Source: Propionibacteriaceae bacterium (GTDB taxonomy: Bacteria; Actinomycetota; Actinomycetes; Propionibacteriales; Propionibacteriaceae). From it: a stretch of DNA of 11,625 nucleotides. The stretch is taken from the NCBI GenBank assembly GCA_003158895.1, contig PMLO01000067.1, positions 9,796 through 21,420 on the forward strand. Direction: 5' to 3'. Positions 6,512 to 11,625 of this stretch are shown one piece after another. The notes under the pieces were generated by a model. It was not told the origin of the DNA. It made no database searches and saw only the letters and a list, made by a program, of their open reading frames with translations. A program made the position numbers and the translations under genes. The first letter of the stretch is position 1. Each line of letters starts with the position of its first letter.

Positions 6512-8823
6512 TGCGCCCCGTCGACAGGCTCTGGATCGCGACGACGATCGCCGGATTCATCGGCGCCATGACGCTGCTGCCCCTCACAGAGGACGCCAGC
6601 TACCTGTACCCGGCGTGGCTCCTCATCGCCGTGCTCAGCGTCGCCGCCGTCGTCGGGGACCGGCTCCGCCTCGCCAAGGTGGTCGTCAACGGGATCCAGA
6701 TCCTGCTGGCGGCAGCACTGGCTGTTTCGCTTGCCATCGGCCCGGGCCCGTCCGATGTCGCCTGGTACGCCCGGCTGGTCCCACTGCTCCGCTCGGGCTA
6801 CAACCACATCCAGACATCGGCGGCCCCGATGCCCGCGGACCCTGGCACGCAGATCATCCTCACGCTCATCGTGGTGCTGCTCTTCCTCGTCGCCGGCATC
6901 CTGGCCGACACGCTGGAGAGGCCGGCCTGGACGCTGGCCCCGCTACTCGCGCTCTATCTCATCCCGGCGGTCGCGCTGCGTACTGACGTCAATGTCGTGT
7001 CGTTCCTCGTCGTCGTCATCGGCTACCTCGCGATCCTGTTCGCCGACGGACTGAACAGCGACCGTCGTTGGACCCGGAACCTCAGCCACGACAGTGCGAT
7101 GTCGCGCGGTTCGCGAGGCATCTGGCGGCTGTCCGTGGTCGTCGCGACACCCACGCTCGTCGCTGCGGTCATCCTCGGCGTGATGCTGCCGACGCTGTCG
7201 CCGACCTTCTTCTCGTCTCTCCGGCCGAACGGCACCGGACCCATCCAGATGGTCGACCCGTCGATCGACCTGCGGAAGAACCTTGAGCAGGGAGCCAGCC
7301 GCCAGGTCCTGTCGTACACGACCAACAAGCCGACCGGCACGTACCTCCGGCTCGCGACCCTGCCGGTCCTCAACGTCGACGGGTGGTCGCAATCCCAGGT
7401 CACGCTCAAACAGGGCGCGCTGGGCGGTGTGCCAGGGGTGGCGACTGCACCGTCGGGCGGGGCTCGCGTCACGAACATCCAGATCGACGACTTCTCCTCG
7501 ATGTACCTGCCGGTCCCCTACGCGCCGCGGGCCCAGAACGCGACGGGCGAATGGTCGTACGATCCGGCCTCCCTCATGATCATCGCGACCGGTGCGAACC
7601 GGACCCAAGCCACGGTCGGGCAGACCTACACCGTCGAGAGCTGGGACATCGAACCGAACGGTGCGGCCCTGTCGACGGCCAAGGTCGGCGTCCCCGATGG
7701 CCAGTCGATGACGCTCGATATCCCCGCGGACATCCCGACCCCGATCGTCCAGCTCGTCAACCAGCTCACCACCGGGGTCGACGCGCCCGCGCTCAAAGCC
7801 GCGGCGATCCAGGCCTACCTCCGTTCGTCGCCGTTCAGCTACTCGGTGCAAGGTGCCTCAGGCCAGACCTCGTACGACGCCATCTCGACGTTCCTCTTCA
7901 AGACCAAGACCGGCTACTGCGTCCAGTACGCCTCGGCCATGGCGCTCATGGCACGCGTCGCAGGCATCCCCTCACGTGTGGCGGTGGGCTTCCTGCCGGG
8001 CACGCAGTCGGGCGACCACTGGCTCGTGACGAGCCACGACATGCACGCGTGGCCGGAGCTGTACTTCGAGGGGCAGGGGTGGGTGCGGTTCGAGCCGACC
8101 CCATCGGTCGCCGTTCCCCCACCATGGACGGTCGTGGCTGCGAACCAGCCGTCGGCCGCCCCCAGCAGCGCCGCCGCACCGAGCGCCAGCAGCTCGGTCC
8201 AGCCGTCCGCTCAGGCGACTCAGGACCACCAGTCGCCGAGCTCCGTGGGCATCACGACGTCCCAGTCGTCGCGGATCCGCACGTGGATCGTGCTCGGTGT
8301 GGTCGGGCTGATCCTGCTTCTGCTGTTGGTGGCGCCGATGGTCAGCCGGCGGCTGCTTCGTCGCTCCAGGCTCGGACCAGCGCCAGACCCGCACGAGTCC
8401 ATCTCGCGGGCGTGGCTCGAGGTCCGCGACACCTGGCTGGACCTCGGTCATCGATGGCCGCAGGGAACGCCGCGCCAGATCGCCGATGTGGTCGGGCAGC
8501 GGCTGCCCCACGACGTCGCGGAGACAGCTCTGTCCGGTGTCGTGTCAGCGGTGGAGCAGTCCCGCTACTCCCAGCACCTCGACGATGTCGAGGGCCTCAG
8601 GCGGCAGATCGACGCGGTCCTGTCAGGACTGGACGCGTCGCGGCCCTGGTACCGCAGGCTGGGCCGCATCCTTCTGCCCGCGTCGTTGACGTACGCAGCG
8701 CGCCAGTGGTGGAGCCGCATCACCACGCGACCGGCCCCAGACGCGCCGACCGAGGAGACGGATCACCTCACCAGCCCCGAGGACGAGGCGTTCCAGCGGC
8801 CTGTGGGCTCAGCGAGCCGCTGA
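6511..8823 (+). CDS. TgpA-like membrane transglutaminase
   Basis: The 770-residue product has about seven N-terminal membrane segments (near 7-25, 33-49, 57-77, 113-133, 139-156, 161-178, 207-229). A large extracytoplasmic region then holds a transglutaminase-like core: nucleophile Cys470 in GYCVQYASAMALMARVAGIP, His512 in HDMHAWPELYF, and Glu528 in VRFEPTP where the classical triad has Asp. A Ser/Ala/Pro/Gln-rich linker follows (about 536-590), then a final membrane segment (592-612) and a cytoplasmic DUF4129-like helical domain (about 630-710, with TPRQIADVV). This matches TgpA-type proteins, whose substrates are mostly unknown (cross-linking, protease or acyl transfer at the cell surface). 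ATG 6511 overlaps the DUF58 stop, so a longer upstream frame in this phase is not the gene. No clear terminator follows; a repeat cluster does. Confidence 0.94.
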   Translation: MRPVDRLWIATTIAGFIGAMTLLPLTEDASYLYPAWLLIAVLSVAAVVGDRLRLAKVVVNGIQILLAAALAVSLAIGPGPSDVAWYARLVPLLRSGYNHIQTSAAPMPADPGTQIILTLIVVLLFLVAGILADTLERPAWTLAPLLALYLIPAVALRTDVNVVSFLVVVIGYLAILFADGLNSDRRWTRNLSHDSAMSRGSRGIWRLSVVVATPTLVAAVILGVMLPTLSPTFFSSLRPNGTGPIQMVDPSIDLRKNLEQGASRQVLSYTTNKPTGTYLRLATLPVLNVDGWSQSQVTLKQGALGGVPGVATAPSGGARVTNIQIDDFSSMYLPVPYAPRAQNATGEWSYDPASLMIIATGANRTQATVGQTYTVESWDIEPNGAALSTAKVGVPDGQSMTLDIPADIPTPIVQLVNQLTTGVDAPALKAAAIQAYLRSSPFSYSVQGASGQTSYDAISTFLFKTKTGYCVQYASAMALMARVAGIPSRVAVGFLPGTQSGDHWLVTSHDMHAWPELYFEGQGWVRFEPTPSVAVPPPWTVVAANQPSAAPSSAAAPSASSSVQPSAQATQDHQSPSSVGITTSQSSRIRTWIVLGVVGLILLLLLVAPMVSRRLLRRSRLGPAPDPHESISRAWLEVRDTWLDLGHRWPQGTPRQIADVVGQRLPHDVAETALSGVVSAVEQSRYSQHLDDVEGLRRQIDAVLSGLDASRPWYRRLGRILLPASLTYAARQWWSRITTRPAPDAPTEETDHLTSPEDEAFQRPVGSASR

Positions 8824-8911
8824 GTCCGGTCGGGACGATTCACTTCGCCCGGGGACGAGTCGCCTCGCGCCGCATGTCGTCGCCCCTCACCAGGTGTGGC
8901 CCTCCAGGTCG

Positions 8912-9126
8912 CACTCGTCTCGAGTGTGGTCGGAATGGGGGGAAGCGGGTCCTCGCTTCAACGGGAGTTGTGGTCGGAATGGGCGGGGTGGAAGCAAGGT
9001 CTCCGAGTTCAACGAGGGTTGTGGTCGTTCTCAGGACCGGATGCGGCCGCACAACGACAACAACTCCCGTCGAACCCTCAGACGCCTCGTCGACCCTGCT
9101 GAAAGCGACCACAACCCTCGTGGAAA
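8912..9126. repeat. Cluster of five ~25-bp repeats in convergent intergenic region
   Basis: Five copies of a motif with core GTTGTGGTCG. R1 (core 8925-8933), R2 (8957-8986) and R3 (9008-9034) are on the plus strand; R4 (9052-9075) and R5 (9100-9126) are on the minus strand. Full units begin TTCAACG and continue GGAGTTGTGGTCG (R2, R4 type) or AGGGTTGTGGTCG (R3, R5 type). R3 and R5 agree at 24 of 27 positions. Core spacing is 44 bp for R1-R2 and 51 bp for both R2-R3 and R4-R5. R1 carries a CACTCG/CGAGTG palindrome (8912-8926), and a perfect GAAGCG/CGCTTC hairpin lies between R1 and R2 (8942-8959). R3 and R4 can pair as an 11 of 12 stem (9019-9030 with 9053-9064). No convincing gene lies in 8824-9152; the repeats fill most of it. 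Confidence 0.85.
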
Positions 9127-9135
9127 CAGCGCCAC

Positions 9136-9154
9136 AGCGAAAGGCTCGTTCGCT
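9136..9154 (-). terminator. Weak hairpin at the end of the DUF3040 gene
   Basis: A 6-bp perfect stem AGCGAA/TTCGCT (9136-9141, 9149-9154) with a 7-nt loop overlaps the stop codon of the DUF3040 gene. There is no T-run directly after it on the minus strand, although TGTTTCC occurs further on. It could be a weak terminator or chance. Confidence 0.25.
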
Positions 9155-9512
9155 ACTCGGAGCTGCTGTCGTCGGTCTTGCGCCACTGCTCCTCAAGACG
9201 GTGCAGGAAGTCCTGCGCGTCGCTGGTGCGGTGCTTGGTCGTCGCGGTCGCACGGCTCCAGGACGCGAGCGCCGACACGGTGGAGACCAGCATGAGAACG
9301 AACCCGATGACGCTCACCAGCCAGTTCACGCTCATCCCGGCGATCAGAACAGCGACCCCCGCGACGAAACCGATGGCTGCCAGGGCGGCACGACGGCGGT
9401 GCACGGCGTGCGGCGCCTTACCCCGAAGGGTGCTCGCCAGCTTCGGATCCTCCGCTGCGAGGGCGGCCTCCATCTGAGCGAGCAGTTCCTGCTCTTTCTC
9501 CGAAAGGGCCAT
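9153..9512 (-). CDS. DUF3040 small membrane protein
   Basis: Protein of 119 residues with the DUF3040 signature at its start: MALSEKEQELLAQMEAAL followed by AEDPKLASTLRG (20-31). Two membrane segments follow (about 42-60 and 64-84) and then a charged tail ending DDSSSE. DUF3040 proteins are small actinobacterial membrane proteins of unknown function, often near mraZ and division genes, as here. The ATG at 9512 is preferred over GTG 9518 because the AGGAGG Shine-Dalgarno lies 5-6 nt before the ATG, while the GTG is too close to it. The gene converges on the tgpA-like gene across the repeat cluster and diverges from tal. Confidence 0.9.
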   Translation of the reverse strand: MALSEKEQELLAQMEAALAAEDPKLASTLRGKAPHAVHRRRAALAAIGFVAGVAVLIAGMSVNWLVSVIGFVLMLVSTVSALASWSRATATTKHRTSDAQDFLHRLEEQWRKTDDSSSE

Positions 9513-9535
9513 GGTCACCTCCTCGTGTCTTCTCG

Positions 9536-9606
9536 CCTCAGTCTAGGTCGCTAGGCACAACTCCGAAAGACACGCTGAGCCTTGGTCTGGTGAACATAGT
9601 CTGAGG
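9536..9606. promoter_or_regulatory. Divergent DUF3040/tal promoter region with symmetric -10-like arms
   Basis: The arms CCTCAGTCTA (9536-9545) and TAGTCTGAGG (9597-9606) are inverted copies at 9 of 10 positions, 51 bp apart. Each arm contains a TANNNT hexamer in the right direction: TAGACT (minus, 9545-9540) towards DUF3040 and TAGTCT (plus, 9597-9602) towards tal. Good -35 boxes are not visible. Further CTGAG copies lie at 9575-9579 and 9611-9615. The arms could be two promoters or an operator. Confidence 0.4.
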
Positions 9607-9627
9607 ACAACTGAGAAGGAGCTCTTC

Positions 9628-10719
9628 ATGAACCAGCGGATGCGTGAACTGTCCGACGCCGGGGTGTCTATCTGGCTCGACGACCTGTCCCGAGAACGTC
9701 TCACGGACGGGAACCTCGCCGGGTTGATCCGCGACTACTCGGTGGTCGGCGTGACGACCAACCCGACGATCTTCGATGCCGCCATCGGCCACGGGAACGC
9801 GTACGACGAGCAGCTCGCCACGCTGCGCACGAAGGGCGTCGAGGCCGCGGAAGCCATCAAGCAGCTGACAACGACGGACGTACGGGACGCGTGCGATCTG
9901 TTCGCCGATACGTACCGCTCCACGGGCGGCAAGGACGGCCGGGTATCGATCGAGGTCGAGCCCGGTCTCGCTCACGACACCGAGGCAACGATCACCCAGG
10001 CGCGCGACCTCCACGAACGCGTCGGCCGTGACGAGGTGCTGATCAAGATCCCGGCGACGCGTGCGGGCCTTCCTGCGATCAGCGCGACCATCGCCGCCGG
10101 CATCAGCGTCAACGTCACCCTCATCTTCAGTGTCGAGCGCTACCGCGAGGTCGTCGACGCCTACCTGTACGGGCTCGAGCAGGCGGACAAGTCCGGCTTC
10201 GACCTCAGCCGCATCCGCTCCGTCGCCTCGCTGTTCGTGTCGCGGGTGGACACCGAGATCGACCGCCGCCTCGACGAGATCGGCGGCGAGGCCCTGGCGT
10301 TCAAGGGCAAGGCGGGTCTCGCCAATGCCCAGCTCACGTACGCCGCGTACGAGGAGATCTTCGGCAGTGAGCGCTTCGCGGCGCTCAAGGCCAAGGGTGC
10401 CCATGAGCAGCGCCCGCTGTGGGCGTCGACCGGCGTCAAGTCGCCTGACTACCCCGACACCCTGTACGTGGCGAACCTCGTCGCCCCGAACACCGTGAAC
10501 ACGATGCCGGAGAAGACGCTCATGGCCTACGCCGACCACGGCGAGATCGGCGAGCCGGTCATCGGCAGCGACATGGAGGCAGCCGCCACGATGAAGGTCC
10601 TCGAGACCGCCGGCATCGACATGACCGACGTCTTCCTCACGCTCGAGAACGAGGGCGTCGAGAAGTTCGAGAAGTCCTGGGCCGAACTCGTGGCGACGGT
10701 ACAGAAGGCCCTGGTCTGA
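9628..10719 (+). CDS. tal: Transaldolase
   Basis: Cytosolic enzyme of the non-oxidative pentose phosphate pathway that transfers a dihydroxyacetone unit between sedoheptulose 7-phosphate and glyceraldehyde 3-phosphate. The 363-residue length suits the long actinobacterial transaldolase type. Visible motifs are SIWLDDLSR with Asp18, GVTTNPTIF (41-49), VSIEVEP (106-112), and the Schiff-base lysine Lys140 in VLIKIPAT. SVNVTLIFS follows (160-168), then SLFVSRVDTEID. The ATG at 9628 has GAAGGAGC about 7 nt upstream. In many actinobacteria tal sits between tkt and zwf; here it is alone, with its own upstream region and a strong hairpin after the stop, so it is probably monocistronic. Confidence 0.98.
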   Translation: MNQRMRELSDAGVSIWLDDLSRERLTDGNLAGLIRDYSVVGVTTNPTIFDAAIGHGNAYDEQLATLRTKGVEAAEAIKQLTTTDVRDACDLFADTYRSTGGKDGRVSIEVEPGLAHDTEATITQARDLHERVGRDEVLIKIPATRAGLPAISATIAAGISVNVTLIFSVERYREVVDAYLYGLEQADKSGFDLSRIRSVASLFVSRVDTEIDRRLDEIGGEALAFKGKAGLANAQLTYAAYEEIFGSERFAALKAKGAHEQRPLWASTGVKSPDYPDTLYVANLVAPNTVNTMPEKTLMAYADHGEIGEPVIGSDMEAAATMKVLETAGIDMTDVFLTLENEGVEKFEKSWAELVATVQKALV

Positions 10720-10724
10720 TGCGC

Positions 10725-10752
10725 AGCGGCGCCTCGCCTGCGAGGCGCCGCT
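10725..10752 (+). terminator. Perfect 12-bp hairpin after tal
   Basis: The arms AGCGGCGCCTCG (10725-10736) and CGAGGCGCCGCT (10741-10752) pair at all 12 positions around a CCTG loop, starting 6 bp after the tal stop. No T-run follows, which is common for high-GC actinobacterial terminators. The hairpin ends 24 bp before the next start codon, so it also insulates the ArsR-family gene. Confidence 0.75.
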
Positions 10753-10764
10753 CGTCGCACCGAC

Positions 10765-10770
10765 TACGAT
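10765..10770 (+). promoter_or_regulatory. -10 box of a probably leaderless arsR-type transcript
   Basis: TACGAT fits the actinobacterial -10 pattern TANNNT and ends 6 bp before the GTG at 10777, so transcription would start at or next to the start codon. No Shine-Dalgarno is visible in the gap. Both points agree with a leaderless mRNA. Confidence 0.55.
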
Positions 10771-10776
10771 CAACTC

Positions 10777-11148
10777 GTGTCACGCCTGGTATCCGTCGTC
10801 GATCGCGACCGTGTCGTGGCATCGGACTTTGCGGATGCGGCAGAAACCCTGGCAATGCTGGGCTCGCCGATCAGGATTCACCTGCTCTGGGTGCTGAGCC
10901 AGGGCGAGCGGGACGTGACGGGCCTGGCTGACGCGATCGGAGCGTCCCTCGCCACGACCAGCCATCACCTGCGCCGGATGCGAGCGGCTCGCTTGATCAC
11001 CTCACGCGCCGACGGTCGGCACCAGTTCTACAGCGTTGACGATCCCCACGTGGTCGAGCTCATCGCCCAGGCCGTCGACCATCACGCCGACCTCCGGCTG
11101 CGTTCATCTGCGCCGGGCGGGCGATCAGCCGGTGATCACTCCGAATAG
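10777..11148 (+). CDS. ArsR/SmtB-family transcriptional regulator
   Basis: Winged-helix repressor-type protein of 123 residues. The core runs from LAMLGSPIRIHLLWVL (25-40) through the helix-turn-helix DVTGLADAIGASLATTSHHLRRMRAARLI (46-74) to the wing TSRADGRHQFYSV (75-87). It has no cysteine, so the ELCVCDL-type alpha3 arsenic/cadmium site is absent. The last helix has Asp89-x-His91, His102 and Asp105, the same spacing as the D-x-H...H..H alpha5 zinc/nickel/cobalt site of CzrA and NmtR, with Asp in the last place. A metal-responsive repressor is therefore a reasonable inference. The GTG start at 10777 looks leaderless. The 3' end overlaps the convergent transporter gene by 24 bp. It is not part of an operon visible here. 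Confidence 0.92.
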   Translation: MSRLVSVVDRDRVVASDFADAAETLAMLGSPIRIHLLWVLSQGERDVTGLADAIGASLATTSHHLRRMRAARLITSRADGRHQFYSVDDPHVVELIAQAVDHHADLRLRSSAPGGRSAGDHSE

Positions 11149-11625
11149 GTGACCGATGATCCAGGTGAGAGCCATGGCGGCGCTTCCGCCGAGGACGTTG
11201 CGCATGATCGGGTGGTGCTTGGCGGAGTCGCTGATGTGAGCACTGACCCATCCGGTGGCGAACAGTCCGAGGACTGCGACCGCCACGGTGATGGGGATCC
11301 GGATCGCTGCGGGGATCAGCACCATAGCCAGCAGGGGAAGAAGGAAGCCTGAGGTGAAGGCGATCGCCGAGGCGGCGGCGGCGTGCCATGGGTTGGTGAG
11401 CTCGTCCTGGTGGATGCCGTACTCGGCACGCAGATGCGCCGCAAGGGGGTCGTGTGCGGTGAGCTCCTTGACGACCTGTCGAGCTGTCGCCTCAGTCAGT
11501 CCCTGCCCCTGGTAGACAGCGACGAGTTCGTCGAACTCCTCCGTGGGTGTCGCGACGAGATCGTGGCGTTCCTTGGCGATGAGCGCCACCTCGGTGTCGC
11601 GCTGGCTGGAGACCGACACGTACTC
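11125..11625 (-). CDS. VIT1/CCC1-family iron/manganese transporter (partial, 5' end missing)
   Basis: The frame is open to the right edge, and the visible product begins EYVSVSSQRDTE, a signature that follows the second membrane segment of VIT1/CCC1 proteins. These move Fe2+, Mn2+ or related ions across membranes. The 167 visible residues comprise a hydrophilic Glu/Asp/His-containing cytoplasmic region (about 70 residues, with AKERHDL and HDPLAAHLRAEYG) and three C-terminal membrane segments: AASAIAFTSGFLLPLLAMVLIP, then IPITVAVAVLGLFATGW and GGSAAMALTWIIGHLFG. Family members are about 230-240 residues, so roughly 65 N-terminal residues lie beyond the window. A GTG at 11619 gives a shorter frame but would cut through the conserved motif. 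The 3' end overlaps the ArsR-type gene. Confidence 0.9.
   Translation of the reverse strand, partial: EYVSVSSQRDTEVALIAKERHDLVATPTEEFDELVAVYQGQGLTEATARQVVKELTAHDPLAAHLRAEYGIHQDELTNPWHAAAASAIAFTSGFLLPLLAMVLIPAAIRIPITVAVAVLGLFATGWVSAHISDSAKHHPIMRNVLGGSAAMALTWIIGHLFGVITG

Noticed and set aside
8824..8870. GGGACGA/GGGGACGA direct repeat and CGGG/CCCG pairing just after the tgpA-like stop
   Set aside because: Too short and imperfect to call a terminator.
8896..9102. Short plus-strand frames inside the tgpA-DUF3040 gap
   Set aside because: They run through the repeat copies, have no ribosome-binding site and resemble no known protein.
8912..9126. CRISPR array
   Set aside because: Repeats are diverged, in both orientations, with spacers that are themselves partly repeated, and no cas gene is present.

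Overview
The window is high-GC actinobacterial DNA. The evidence is the division/cell-wall (dcw) gene order, the frequent GTG starts, the GC-rich third positions, and the presence of DUF3040 and actinobacterial-type MoxR/DUF58/TgpA genes. A member of Micrococcales or a near relative fits best, but the genus cannot be read from the sequence.

Left block, minus strand, about 1-4045: the start of the dcw cluster, read right to left as mraZ, rsmH (mraW), an ftsL-like gene, ftsI, and the probable first codons of murE running off the left edge. rsmH-ftsL and ftsL-ftsI each overlap by 4 bp (GTGA), so they are probably translationally coupled. Two control elements stand out. Upstream of mraZ are four TGGRN boxes spaced exactly 10 bp apart (4083-4117), a textbook MraZ operator. 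Between mraZ and rsmH is a 105-nt inverted-repeat region that folds into a long multi-part stem (3502-3606) in the position of the known actinobacterial mraW leader RNA motif.

Middle block, plus strand, 4266-8823: a compact operon of a MoxR-type AAA+ ATPase, a DUF58 protein and a TgpA-like membrane transglutaminase. It is divergent from mraZ and shares a 220-bp control region with it. The genes are separated by 5 bp and then overlap by 1 bp. Such triplets are thought to act together on envelope proteins, with the ATPase as a chaperone, DUF58 as an adaptor and the transglutaminase as an extracytoplasmic enzyme.

The only non-coding stretch over 300 bp is 8824-9152, between the convergent tgpA-like and DUF3040 genes. 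It holds five copies of a roughly 25-bp repeat (three plus, two minus, with 51-bp periods inside both the plus and minus pairs). This is the least explained feature of the window.

Right block, 9153-11625: a DUF3040 small membrane protein (minus) divergent from transaldolase tal (plus). A perfect 12-bp hairpin follows tal. Next is an apparently leaderless ArsR-family regulator (plus) whose residues match an alpha5-type metal site. Its 3' end overlaps by 24 bp a convergent VIT1/CCC1-type metal transporter (minus) that is cut by the right edge. Most of the window is conserved housekeeping DNA. I see no phage, IS element, CRISPR array, tRNA, rRNA or toxin-antitoxin system. The candidates for new biology are the repeat cluster, the folding of the rsmH leader, and the ArsR/transporter arrangement.
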